From Cyclobacteriaceae bacterium (GTDB lineage Bacteria > Bacteroidota > Bacteroidia > Cytophagales > Cyclobacteriaceae), in the NCBI GenBank assembly GCA_025350305.1, contig JANXYC010000116.1, forward strand, positions 1 through 35,571: a stretch of DNA of 35,571 nucleotides, read 5' to 3'. Made by a program: the position numbers and the translations under genes. Positions 15,133-23,370 of the stretch are shown piece by piece; the first letter of the stretch is position 1; every line of letters begins with the position of its first letter. Under the pieces are notes generated by a model, which saw only the letters and a program-made list of their open reading frames with translations, was not told the origin of the DNA and ran no database searches.

Positions 15133-16545
15133 ATGAAAAAAGGCGATCTGATCACCGATCTTGTGGTAGAGACCATGGCCGCTGAAGGCAAATGCGTGGC
15201 CAAATTAAATGGCCAAGTGATTTTCATATCAGGCGGCGCGCCGGGTGACGTAGTGGATGTCGAATTGACAAAAATAAAAACCGCTTTCCTGGAAGGGCGC
15301 GTACGCGAAATTAAAAAGCTCTCGGCTAACCGGGTAACACCTTTTTGTTCACACTTTGGAACCTGCGGGGGCTGCTCCTGGCAACACATCAATTATGAAA
15401 CCCAGCTTCATTACAAGCAACAGCAAGTGGTCGATAACCTGGAAAGGATCGGAGGATTACAATTACCTCCTGTCAGCCTCATCGTTGGATCAACCAAAGA
15501 AAAATATTACCGGAACAAGCTGGATTTTACCTTCACATCCAACCGCTGGTTATCAAAAGAAGAACTTACGTCAGGACAATCGTTTGGCGATGCGGGACTG
15601 GGCTATCACATTCCCAGAATGTACGATAAAGTGTTTGATGTGAAGGAGTGTTATCTCCAGCCATCTCCTTCCAATGATATTCGCCTTGCCGTGAAAGATG
15701 TTGCGCTGCACGACGCCATTCCTTTTTTTGATCTGCGAAAACAGATCGGGTTCTTACGCACCCTCACCATCCGAACAGCCAACACCGGTGAAGTGATGAT
15801 TATTCTACAAGTGACCTATGACAAAATGGAATGGACTGAAAAAATCCTGAACCGTTTGGCAAATGATTTTCCTCAGATCACTTCCTTCAATTACATCATC
15901 AATGGCAAGAAAAACGATACGTTTCACGATTTGAATATTATTTGCTGGAAAGGCAATCCCTATATCAAAGAGATAATGCCTAAACCAGGCGGAGTCGGCT
16001 CCCTGCAATTCCACGTGGGACCTAAATCTTTTTATCAGACAAATTCTGACCAGGCGTTTGAACTGTACAAGATTGTCTGGCAACTGGCTGATTTGAAAGG
16101 CCACGAATTGGTGTATGATTTGTACACCGGTACTGGCACCATTGCCAATTTTCTTGCGGGACATGCAAACAAAATCATGGGACTTGAGTATGTAGCTGCC
16201 TCCATTGACGATGCCAGGGTAAATTCCAGCATCAACCAAATTCACAACACCGAATTTTTTGCCGGAGACATAAAAGACCTGTTGGATGAATCGTTTCTTG
16301 CTACGCACGGTCGGCCCGAAGTAATCATTACGGACCCTCCTCGCGTAGGTATGCACGAAGATGTCTGCAAGATGCTGTTAAGTGCCGCCCCGCAGCGAAT
16401 CGTATACGTTAGTTGCAATCCTGCTACACAGGCGCGAGATTTGAAAATTCTGTCAGAGAAATATGAAATTAAAGCGGTACAGCCGGTGGACATGTTTCCT
16501 CAGACAGTGCATGTGGAGAATGTAGCGAAGCTGGAGAAGAAATGA
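15133..16545 (+). CDS. rlmD: 23S rRNA (uracil-5-)-methyltransferase, RlmD/RumA-like
   Basis: This is an S-adenosylmethionine-dependent RNA m5U methyltransferase of the TrmA/RlmD family, 470 residues. An N-terminal TRAM domain (about 4-62) is followed by the iron-sulfur cysteines 72, 78, 81 (FCSHFGTCGGC) and 163 (KECY). The SAM site is YDLYTGTGTIANFL, followed by DPPRVGMH. The catalytic block VSCNPATQARDL carries the nucleophile cysteine, and HVENVAKLE ends the protein with the general-base glutamate. The exact uracil methylated (1939 or another) cannot be told. I start at ATG 15133 (MKKGDLITDL); a TTG at 15115 in the same frame is less likely. It diverges from the type IX secreted protein. 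Confidence 0.88.
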   Translation: MKKGDLITDLVVETMAAEGKCVAKLNGQVIFISGGAPGDVVDVELTKIKTAFLEGRVREIKKLSANRVTPFCSHFGTCGGCSWQHINYETQLHYKQQQVVDNLERIGGLQLPPVSLIVGSTKEKYYRNKLDFTFTSNRWLSKEELTSGQSFGDAGLGYHIPRMYDKVFDVKECYLQPSPSNDIRLAVKDVALHDAIPFFDLRKQIGFLRTLTIRTANTGEVMIILQVTYDKMEWTEKILNRLANDFPQITSFNYIINGKKNDTFHDLNIICWKGNPYIKEIMPKPGGVGSLQFHVGPKSFYQTNSDQAFELYKIVWQLADLKGHELVYDLYTGTGTIANFLAGHANKIMGLEYVAASIDDARVNSSINQIHNTEFFAGDIKDLLDESFLATHGRPEVIITDPPRVGMHEDVCKMLLSAAPQRIVYVSCNPATQARDLKILSEKYEIKAVQPVDMFPQTVHVENVAKLEKK

Positions 16546-16565
16546 ATAGTAGGCAGTCTGGGAAG

Positions 16566-16615
16566 TTGGACAATTGACAAGGGGCAGTTGACAAAGGTGG
16601 TATTCGTAATTCGTA
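16566..16615. repeat. TTGACAA words and ATTCGTA heptamer pair
   Basis: TTGACAA occurs at 16574-16580 and 16588-16594, with a variant TTGGACAA at 16566. ATTCGTA is then repeated in tandem at 16602-16608 and 16609-16615. Seven-base units of this kind recur in other gaps of the window. Confidence 0.6.
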
Positions 16616-16629
16616 ATTTAAAATCGTCT

Positions 16630-17874
16630 ATGAAAAAAAAATTGACATTCCTTTTTATGATCCTCTGTGCCGCTGCTGTTGCACAAACTTCCGACGATGC
16701 CTACACCCGTTATGAGCTGTTGGACCCGTCCACACAAAGCTTTCGGATCTTGTATGACGTCACATCTACCGCAGTAGGTTCACCGTTTTATTACAACACG
16801 TTACGTAAAGGAAGTGAACATAAAGTCGATGGCGTCATCGATATGATGACCGGTAAAAACCTGGAATGGGAGATCATCAATGGTGCTGATGCAAAAAAAA
16901 CAGGGTATGCCGAGGCGCAAAATGATGTGGACTACCTTAAAATCAAACTGGCGCGACCTATTACAACAGGTGGTGAGTACCGATTGAAAATTGATAAGAC
17001 CTACAAGGATCCCAAAAGCTATTTCACAGCAGGTGATAAAATTGTGTTTGACCGTCCGCTGGGCATTAAGAGAAATTCAGTGGTATTGCCGAAAGGTTAC
17101 GAGTTGATCAAGTGCAACTATCCCTCGCAAGTGATGATGGAAGCCGATGGCCGCATCAAAATCAGTCTCCTGAATGTGGGGCCAGCTGAGATACCGCTAC
17201 TCCTTGAGGGAAGAAAACTTCCGGCATCCGCCAATGTAACTGTATCAAAGGAGACGCAGGCAGCTTCGTCAGCTGGTGGGCAGGGCCGCGACAAATCAAA
17301 AGCCCGTGTTGATTACTCATTTCCTGAAAGAGCATATCAAACCCGCGAGATCGTCTATTTTCTTCAACAGCCCGAAACGCATGCTTTTCGTCTGTACCAT
17401 GATTACACCGAAACTCGTGAGGGAATCGATCGCTACCTGAATGTGGTGCGCGCTGGAAGCAAGGCTTCTAATCCCTCTGCTAGAATTTTGGACACCGGGA
17501 AAGAATTAAAAGTAGAAACGCTGAAGGGTGATGCTATCAAACAAAAAGGCCTGGACATCGGCGAGCCGGTAACACCTGAAACCGAAGTAGTGGCGATCTG
17601 GTTTGATCCGGTTCAGAAAGGTCAGTCCGCCCGCTTGCGCATTGAAGAAACGTATGCCGATCCAAACCGGTATGTGCTCTACAAAGATGAGTTGGTATTT
17701 GACCGATCACTTGGCCGTCCTTTCAACACTGTCATTTTGCCCGAAGGGTGGTTCCTGACAGCCAATGTTATTCCGGCCGTTGTGGATCTTACTTCAGATG
17801 GAAAGATTAGTCTGTATTATGTGAACGGCTCACCGGATGAGCTGGATGTGTTGATCCGGGGAAGGAGGAGGTAG
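16630..17874 (+). CDS. Secreted protein with two homologous halves, unknown function
   Basis: From ATG 16630 the product has 414 residues. A signal peptide (MKKKLTFLFMILCAAAVAQ) is followed by two copies of a domain of about 170 residues separated by a linker rich in Ser, Ala and Lys. Matching landmarks are F1 'SFRILYDVTSTAVGSPFYYN' with F2 'AFRLYHDYTETREGIDRYLN', then 'YRLKIDKTYKDPKSY' with 'ARLRIEETYADPNRY', 'KIVFDRPLGIKRNSVVLPKG' with 'ELVFDRSLGRPFNTVILPEG', and 'DGRIKISLLNVGPAEIPLLL' with 'DGKISLYYVNGSPDELDVLI'. The domain is not recognised; the order of strands suggests a beta-sandwich. The frame opens earlier at 16588, but that extension runs through repeat DNA. Confidence 0.75.
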   Translation: MKKKLTFLFMILCAAAVAQTSDDAYTRYELLDPSTQSFRILYDVTSTAVGSPFYYNTLRKGSEHKVDGVIDMMTGKNLEWEIINGADAKKTGYAEAQNDVDYLKIKLARPITTGGEYRLKIDKTYKDPKSYFTAGDKIVFDRPLGIKRNSVVLPKGYELIKCNYPSQVMMEADGRIKISLLNVGPAEIPLLLEGRKLPASANVTVSKETQAASSAGGQGRDKSKARVDYSFPERAYQTREIVYFLQQPETHAFRLYHDYTETREGIDRYLNVVRAGSKASNPSARILDTGKELKVETLKGDAIKQKGLDIGEPVTPETEVVAIWFDPVQKGQSARLRIEETYADPNRYVLYKDELVFDRSLGRPFNTVILPEGWFLTANVIPAVVDLTSDGKISLYYVNGSPDELDVLIRGRRR

Positions 17875-17880
17875 AAGAAA

Positions 17881-17936
17881 GTGGAAAGTAGAAAGTGGAA
17901 AGTGGAAAGTAGAAAGTGGAAAGTTGAAGGTGGAAA
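17881..17936. repeat. Heptanucleotide tandem array, eight GTGGAAA-type units
   Basis: Eight consecutive seven-base units run without a gap: GTGGAAA five times, GTAGAAA twice, and one GTTGAAG. The array sits between the stop codons of two convergent genes (17874 and 17960). It is likely to vary in copy number. Confidence 0.85.
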
Positions 17937-17959
17937 GAAATTTCTTTATTCGTCATTTT

Positions 17960-19336
17960 TCAAACCGTCACTTCATCCGCTATTATCTCCAACCCGGCGC
18001 CTACCATGGCACTAAAGCCACCGTACACATTGATCAGGTTTTTAAAACCTTCTCTTTTCATTATGGAGATGGCTATCATTGATCGATAGCCGCCTCCGCA
18101 GTGAACAATGTAGGACTTATTTTTGTCAAGACTTTCAAGATTTAATGGCATGTCAGCTAACGGAACAAATTTTGCATCCTTCAGATGGCTTATCCCCCAT
18201 TCACCGGGTTTGCGAACATCCAGTACTTCCGAACCTTTTTTTGTTGCCAATTTCATTTCTTCAGCGCCCATGGAATGCACAGTGTTTAATTGCTCATTCC
18301 ACGTTTTAACGCCACCGTCCAGAAAGCCTACTACTTTCTCATAACCCACCCGTGCCAATCGTAAAACAGATTCGTGTTCTTTCCCAGGTTCAGTTACGAG
18401 CACCAGCGGCTGTTGAATCCCTAGCAGCGTTCCTACCCACACGGCAAATTGTCCATTTAGACCAATGTTAATAGCACCTGGGATAAAACCTTTCTCAAAA
18501 TCATCGGCGCTGCGTGTGTCTAGAATGAGAGCGCCTTTTTTGATCTCCTCCTGAAAGGCCGTAGGGGTCAATGGCTTTTGACTTTCTTTCATCACCGCAT
18601 CGATGGAGTCATAACCGTTCTTGTTGATGCGGGCGTCTTCGAAAAAATAGGGAGGCGGAGGAAGGATTCCATCCGTTATCTGCCTGATAAATTCTTCCCG
18701 TGATTGATCTTTCAAGGCATAGTTGAATTTCCTTTGCTCCCCAATCGTGGAGAAAGTTTCCTTCCCAATGTTTTTTCCACACGCAGAACCGGGCCCGTGC
18801 GCGGGGTAAACGATCGTTTCGTCCGGCAGTGTTTTTATTTTTTCGTTCAGCGAATCATACAACATGCCGGCCAGCTCATCCGGACTCATAATTCCATCCA
18901 GCAAATCCGGACGTCCAACATCACCTACAAACAAGGTGTCGCCTGTAAAGATTGCATGTTTTTTTCCGTTTTCATCCAGCAACAAATAACAGGATGACTC
19001 CGGTGTGTGGCCTGGTGTATGCAATACCCGAAACGTTACTTTACCAAGTTTAAATTCCTGGTCATCTTTTGCATGGATCACTTCATAACGGGTGTCGGCC
19101 ATTGGACCATAGATGATAGGCACCTTTACTTTTCTGGCCAGGTCAATATGCCCCGATACAAAATCAGCGTGAAAGTGTGTTTCAAAAACATATTTAATAG
19201 TGGCCCCACGCTTTTTTGCCAGCACGATATAGGGTTCTGTTTCGCGTAAGGGGTCGATAATGGCCGCTTCGCCTTCGGACTCAATGTAATAAGCGGCTTC
19301 GGCCAGACAGTTGGTATAGAGCTGTTCAATGTACAT
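17960..19336 (-). CDS. Persulfide-dioxygenase-like MBL protein fused to two rhodanese domains
   Basis: The product has 458 residues. Residues 1-230 are a metallo-beta-lactamase fold of the ETHE1 type: ETHFHADFVSGH (His54, His56, Asp58), LHTPGHTPESS (His110) and FTGDTLFVGDVGRPDL (Asp133). His54, His110 and Asp133 are the expected mononuclear iron ligands. The enzyme group oxidises glutathione or low-molecular-weight persulfide to sulfite. Two rhodanese domains follow (about 260-350 and 360-458). The first has no cysteine in its active loop (LVLVTEPGKE), so it is probably structural; the second keeps VHCGGGYRS with Cys413. This suggests sulfane-sulfur transfer coupled to oxidation in the cytoplasm. 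It stands alone, with repeat arrays on both sides. Confidence 0.88.
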   Translation of the reverse strand: MYIEQLYTNCLAEAAYYIESEGEAAIIDPLRETEPYIVLAKKRGATIKYVFETHFHADFVSGHIDLARKVKVPIIYGPMADTRYEVIHAKDDQEFKLGKVTFRVLHTPGHTPESSCYLLLDENGKKHAIFTGDTLFVGDVGRPDLLDGIMSPDELAGMLYDSLNEKIKTLPDETIVYPAHGPGSACGKNIGKETFSTIGEQRKFNYALKDQSREEFIRQITDGILPPPPYFFEDARINKNGYDSIDAVMKESQKPLTPTAFQEEIKKGALILDTRSADDFEKGFIPGAINIGLNGQFAVWVGTLLGIQQPLVLVTEPGKEHESVLRLARVGYEKVVGFLDGGVKTWNEQLNTVHSMGAEEMKLATKKGSEVLDVRKPGEWGISHLKDAKFVPLADMPLNLESLDKNKSYIVHCGGGYRSMIAISIMKREGFKNLINVYGGFSAMVGAGLEIIADEVTV

Positions 19337-19396
19337 TTCAGGGGTTTTGAGTCTATAACTCTGCTAAGTTCTGAAAAATTCCCCACTTGGTAAATA

Positions 19397-19586
19397 GTAG
19401 GCGGTAGGCAAGCTTGCCCGCCGAAGCCGTCGCGGCGCAGCCCGGGAGAAGTTGACAGTTGACAATATTCAATTGACAAATGTAAGAAAGTAAAAAAATG
19501 ACGGGCTCTGAAGCCGTGCACAAACGCGTCAACTCATACGCGCGTTAAAGAAGAATTCGTCATTGGTTATTTGTCATTCGTCATTC
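19397..19586. repeat. Cluster of different heptamer repeats and a GGCAAGCTTGCC palindrome
   Basis: GTAGGCG/GTAGGCA stand in tandem at 19397-19410, overlapping the perfect palindrome GGCAAGCTTGCC (19407-19418). GTTGACA is in tandem at 19451-19464, with ATTGACA at 19472-19478, and GTCATTC is in tandem at 19573-19586. These fill most of the 279-base gap between the MBL and WG-repeat genes, which start in opposite directions. Confidence 0.7.
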
Positions 19587-19600
19587 TTCTCAGTAACCCA

Positions 19601-19608
19601 TAACTTTG
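19601..19608 (+). promoter_or_regulatory. Candidate -7 box (TAACTTTG) for the WG-repeat gene
   Basis: Exact TAnnTTTG match ending only seven bases before the ATG at 19616, which predicts a leaderless or nearly leaderless transcript. Confidence 0.5.
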
Positions 19609-19615
19609 AAGTTCG

Positions 19616-21775
19616 ATGAATCGGTTCCCATCTATTTTGCTTTTTTTGACGATATCTGGGGCTCTGTTTGCAGGGGGCTACGAGCGCTTTGAGGAAAATG
19701 GAAAAGTTGGCATTAAGGACAACAGTGGAAAAATCATTTTACCCGCTTCGTTTGATGCGTTGGGCTGGTCCGATGGTAATTTTTCGGTAATCGGTCAGAT
19801 TACCGGCTATCGTCAGCAAAATCGCTGGGGATTACTAACCCTCAAAAAAGAATTTATCACCCGCGCGGAATTTGAAAGCCTCACCTCGCCGGGAGGTGAT
19901 CGGGTGATCGTCAGCAAGTTTATCAATCCGTTCAACCTCAAATTCGGCTGCCTGGACCTGGCGGGAAAATTAGTGATACCCCTCTCCTATGACGATCTCA
20001 CGATTCACGGCCTTCGGGCGATCGTGATGGTAAAAAATGGTACGCGGTACGAACATGGTTTAATTGATCTTCACAATCGATCCATACTTCCTGTTCAGTA
20101 CAAGAAAATAATCCCGATTGGCAGCCTGCGGTATTCGGCACAAAATTTCTCTGATAAAACCGCCCTTTGCACAGAAGAAGGTACGTGGATCACCGATTTT
20201 TTTATCGATAGCATTTCCGGTTTCTCACATGATCTTGCTGTTATCCGTAAAGCGTGGAGGCAGGGCGTCATTGACAGGAACGGTGTAGTTAAAGTAGAGC
20301 CGCTTTATCGTGAGGTAAAAATCACCGGGCCCGGCCACGTGATGGTCCGGAAGGCAGACGAGTGGCAAATGATCGATGCCAGTTATCACGACCTGCACCG
20401 AATTGAAGCGGATGAACTGCGGTTTTCATCCTGTGACTGGAGTCGTATCACTCTGGATGGTAAGAGCGGCTTTGTGGATGAGCATTTTCAACCGGCATGG
20501 CCGCTTGACTACGACTACCTCGGGCCTATTGAAAATCAAAAAGTCATTGCCAAAAGAAAGGGAAAGTACGGCCTTCTCCGGCTGGACCAATCGGCTGTGT
20601 TGCCCATTGAGTTTGATTCGGTGTGTCTTCAAGAGAATTTCATCCGTACGCTTCAACGAACGGCCGGCAAGGTTTCGTGGAGCCTGTACGATACGTTTGG
20701 AATAAAAAAAACAAGCACATTCTATGAATTCCTTGGACCGTTCCACACAAAACTATTTCTCGCAAAAAACCACGGCTATTGTGGTGGCGTTGATCGCTAT
20801 GGAAAGGAGCAAATCGCGTGTGTCTATGATTCGCTCCTGGAAATAAATGAGGATTTAATAGTGGTCAGATTTAAAGGTCAATATGGTATCATCACTCATC
20901 AGGATCAATGGAGGTTGCTGCCGCAAAATAATCCCGTGAAACTTGTCAACCAGGATTGTTTTATTGAGAGGCAGCATGATCTTCTCTTTTTGAAAGAGTT
21001 TTCCGGAAACATTCTTTACTTTACAAATAATCCCATCACCATCTTCCCTGATCACCTGCTGGAGAGTCTTTCGAATGGCACGGAAAGAAAAATTAATTTT
21101 CAAGGACAAATCGTCGGCCGCAAAGAACAGCCTGAGATACTCCCAGGAGACCAGTTCTTCCGGGAGAGCGAAGGATTGGCAGGAATAAAACGCGACGGCA
21201 AGTTTGGTTTTGTTGATAACCGTGGACGCCTTCGGATCGCAAACCGGTACGAAGCCGTTGGAGAATTTCACAATGGACTTGCCCCTGTAAAATTATTGGG
21301 CAAATGGGGCTTTATTAATTCGTCGGACCAAATTGTTATCCAGCCAACCTATGATGCAACGGAGAATTTTGAACACCGCGCGACCTATGTGTTAAGAAAC
21401 GGAAAAGCGGGCTTGATCGACGCGAAAGGAAATGTACTGCTGGAGCTACGTTACGACTCCATCCAACGGCTGCCAAGCCAACTTATTTTACTAACAGATG
21501 GCTCGCTGAAAGGGTTGGCAGACTCCAATGGCCGCATCCTGATAGAGCCGCGCTTTGATTCATTGGTGGTCCTGGTTCCCGGGAGCCACCCGTCTGCCGA
21601 CAGGCTAGATCAGGACGGTCACGTCATTGTGAAACAAAGCAACCTCTATGGACTGCTCACCATCGATGGGTTGAGCATTTTTCCGATTCAATACAGCAAG
21701 CTTTCGTATGAACCTCAAAAGAATGTTTTCATCGCCCAACAGAAATCTTCGTGGGAAAGCTTCGAGGTGAGGTAG
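19616..21775 (+). CDS. WG-repeat secreted protein
   Basis: The 719-residue product has a signal peptide (MNRFPSILLFLTISGALFAG) and then a long series of degenerate WG repeats, each of about 30-45 residues with the core (K/R)xG(L/F)xD..G...I.P.YD. Good examples are ENGKVGIKDNSGKIILPASF (near 27), RDGKFGFVDNRGRLRIANRY (near 526), LGKWGFINSSDQIVIQPTYD (about 562) and NGKAGLIDAKGNVLLELRYD (about 600). WG repeats probably build a beta-propeller or solenoid on the cell surface or in the periplasm; the ligand is unknown. The middle (about 330-520) is the most divergent. It converges on floA across a hairpin. Confidence 0.85.
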   Translation: MNRFPSILLFLTISGALFAGGYERFEENGKVGIKDNSGKIILPASFDALGWSDGNFSVIGQITGYRQQNRWGLLTLKKEFITRAEFESLTSPGGDRVIVSKFINPFNLKFGCLDLAGKLVIPLSYDDLTIHGLRAIVMVKNGTRYEHGLIDLHNRSILPVQYKKIIPIGSLRYSAQNFSDKTALCTEEGTWITDFFIDSISGFSHDLAVIRKAWRQGVIDRNGVVKVEPLYREVKITGPGHVMVRKADEWQMIDASYHDLHRIEADELRFSSCDWSRITLDGKSGFVDEHFQPAWPLDYDYLGPIENQKVIAKRKGKYGLLRLDQSAVLPIEFDSVCLQENFIRTLQRTAGKVSWSLYDTFGIKKTSTFYEFLGPFHTKLFLAKNHGYCGGVDRYGKEQIACVYDSLLEINEDLIVVRFKGQYGIITHQDQWRLLPQNNPVKLVNQDCFIERQHDLLFLKEFSGNILYFTNNPITIFPDHLLESLSNGTERKINFQGQIVGRKEQPEILPGDQFFRESEGLAGIKRDGKFGFVDNRGRLRIANRYEAVGEFHNGLAPVKLLGKWGFINSSDQIVIQPTYDATENFEHRATYVLRNGKAGLIDAKGNVLLELRYDSIQRLPSQLILLTDGSLKGLADSNGRILIEPRFDSLVVLVPGSHPSADRLDQDGHVIVKQSNLYGLLTIDGLSIFPIQYSKLSYEPQKNVFIAQQKSSWESFEVR

Positions 21776-21777
21776 GT

Positions 21778-21823
21778 GTTTCCCACTCGTCAGACCTTTT
21801 TAAATGTGAGACGAGTGAGAAAC
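21778..21823. terminator. Hairpin between convergent WG-repeat and floA genes
   Basis: GTTTCCCACTCGTC (21778-21791) pairs with GACGAGTGAGAAAC (21810-21823) with one mismatch in 14, around an 18-base loop containing five T. It lies between the stops at 21775 and 21834 and probably works as a terminator in both directions, although no strong T-run follows. Confidence 0.5.
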
Positions 21824-21833
21824 ATCTTAACAC

Positions 21834-22820
21834 TTATTTACTAGGAGTGGGTGATTGTCCTCCCTTACCTGAACCAGAGATGGATTGTCTCATTTCCGTA
21901 TCCGCCTGAACATTTTGCATTTTGTAATAATCCATAACGCCAAGGTTGCCGTTTACAAAAGCTTGCGCGATTGCTTTTGGAATCTCTGCCTCTGCCTGAA
22001 TCACATTAGCGCGAGCTTCCTGCGCCTTGGCTATCATCTCCTGCTCAAGCGCCACCGCCATTGCCCTTCGTTCCTCGGCTCGCGCTTCGGCTACCTTCAA
22101 GTCGGCGGATGCCTGGTCGATTTGAAGTTTCGCACCGATGTTGGCACCAACATCCACATCCGCTATATCAATGGAAAGAATTTCAAAAGCAGTACCAGCA
22201 TCAAGACCGCGGGAGAGCACAAGTTTTGAAATCTTATCAGGGTTCGCGAGCACTTCCTTGTGCGATTGCGCCTGCCCGATGGAGGTGACAATACCTTCAC
22301 CTACCCTGGCAAGGATGGTATCTTCACCGGCACCCCCTACCAATTGGGCGATGCTGGCCCGCACCGTCACTCGCGCAACGGCGATCAACTGGATCCCGTC
22401 GGCTGCCACCGCCGCTACCTTTGGGGTAGTAATAACTTTTGGATTAACTGAAATCTGTACCGCCTCAAATACATCGCGTCCAGCAAGGTTGATGGCAGTG
22501 GCCTGCTTAAAGCTTAAACTAATGTTTGCTTTTTCCGCAGAGATCAGCGCACGGATTACGTTGGGGACATTACCTCCTGCCATGTAATGAGTCTCCAATT
22601 CACTCGTGGTCAATTTTAACCCCGCCTTTGTTGCAGTAATCGATGAGTTGATGATGATACTGGGCGGTACCTTCCGGATCCTCATCAAAATCAAGTCAAA
22701 TATTGAGACTTTTACGCCCGAGATAATGGCCGTAAACCAAAGTCCAACCGGCACATAGTACATGATGATAAAAAAGAGGATGATTCCTCCAAATACCATA
22801 ATTAATAAAAAGATATCCAT
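21834..22820 (-). CDS. floA: Flotillin-like protein FloA
   Basis: This is an SPFH-family membrane scaffold (formerly UPF0365), 328 residues. One N-terminal helix or hairpin ([20 protein letters not shown]) is followed by the SPFH region with [38 protein letters not shown] and [14 protein letters not shown] long Ala/Glu/Arg-rich coiled coil runs from about residue 230 to 290 ([20 protein letters not shown]), with a polar tail at the end. FloA oligomerises in functional membrane microdomains and affects membrane fluidity. It starts four bases after the NfeD gene, the classical flotillin partner, so the two form an operon. Confidence 0.93.
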   Translation of the reverse strand: MDIFLLIMVFGGIILFFIIMYYVPVGLWFTAIISGVKVSIFDLILMRIRKVPPSIIINSSITATKAGLKLTTSELETHYMAGGNVPNVIRALISAEKANISLSFKQATAINLAGRDVFEAVQISVNPKVITTPKVAAVAADGIQLIAVARVTVRASIAQLVGGAGEDTILARVGEGIVTSIGQAQSHKEVLANPDKISKLVLSRGLDAGTAFEILSIDIADVDVGANIGAKLQIDQASADLKVAEARAEERRAMAVALEQEMIAKAQEARANVIQAEAEIPKAIAQAFVNGNLGVMDYYKMQNVQADTEMRQSISGSGKGGQSPTPSK

Positions 22821-22824
22821 AGTT

Positions 22825-23295
22825 TTAATTTATTTGTTCTACTACAATTTGATTTGAGAGAATCTCCATGATTCTGATTTTTTTACCTGTTTCCAAATAA
22901 CTGCCAAACGTCTTTACCTCGTAAATTTTACCGTTCAACTCCGCCTTTCCGATGGGACGCAGGGCAGAAACAGCAATACCTTCCGTTCCCACACGCAAAT
23001 CGTTCAATTCTCCTTCATTCACCCGGCTGTCAATCGTGGTTTTGGATGCGAAACGACTCCACACATCCGACTTAAAACAAAAATAGAGAATAACCGCCGT
23101 GCCTGCAGCTGATCCGCAGGCAGTTGTCCACCCAATGGCGCTTCCGTGGTAGCGAAAACTGAGTACCACACCGGCTAGCAAAAGAACAAATCCGACCACA
23201 CCAACAATGGTTGTTCCCGGCACAAAGATAATTTCAACCACCAGCAGGGCAATCCCGAGTAAAATCAATGATAAAACTGTAACCCAATCAATCAT
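22825..23295 (-). CDS. NfeD-like membrane protein (flotillin partner)
   Basis: From ATG 23295 the product has 156 residues: several hydrophobic helices ([20 protein letters not shown], then [17 protein letters not shown] and a third near residue 60), followed by a C-terminal OB-fold domain ([20 protein letters not shown], then [11 protein letters not shown]). This is the short NfeD type, lacking the N-terminal ClpP-like protease domain. NfeD proteins occur next to flotillins and act in membrane quality control. The frame is open to a TTG at 23304, but that codon is part of the -7 box, so 23295 is the better start. Confidence 0.88.
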   Translation of the reverse strand: MIDWVTVLSLILLGIALLVVEIIFVPGTTIVGVVGFVLLLAGVVLSFRYHGSAIGWTTACGSAAGTAVILYFCFKSDVWSRFASKTTIDSRVNEGELNDLRVGTEGIAVSALRPIGKAELNGKIYEVKTFGSYLETGKKIRIMEILSNQIVVEQIN

Positions 23296-23301
23296 GATAG
23301 T

Positions 23302-23309
23302 CAAATTTA
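23302..23309 (-). promoter_or_regulatory. Candidate -7 box (TAAATTTG) for nfeD-floA
   Basis: Exact TAnnTTTG on the minus strand, six bases before the ATG at 23295. Transcription would start at or next to the start codon. Confidence 0.5.
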
Positions 23310-23370
23310 GTCAATTAGCAGTGGGTTGATCTATCATTCGGAATGTTTACTTATTATCGATCCACGCACA

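Noticed and set aside
17881-17936. CRISPR array
   Set aside because: Units are seven bases with no spacers, and no cas genes are present anywhere in the window.
19401-19425. Insertion-sequence end
   Set aside because: The GGCAAGCTTGCC palindrome has no transposase, no matching distant inverted repeat and no target duplication nearby.
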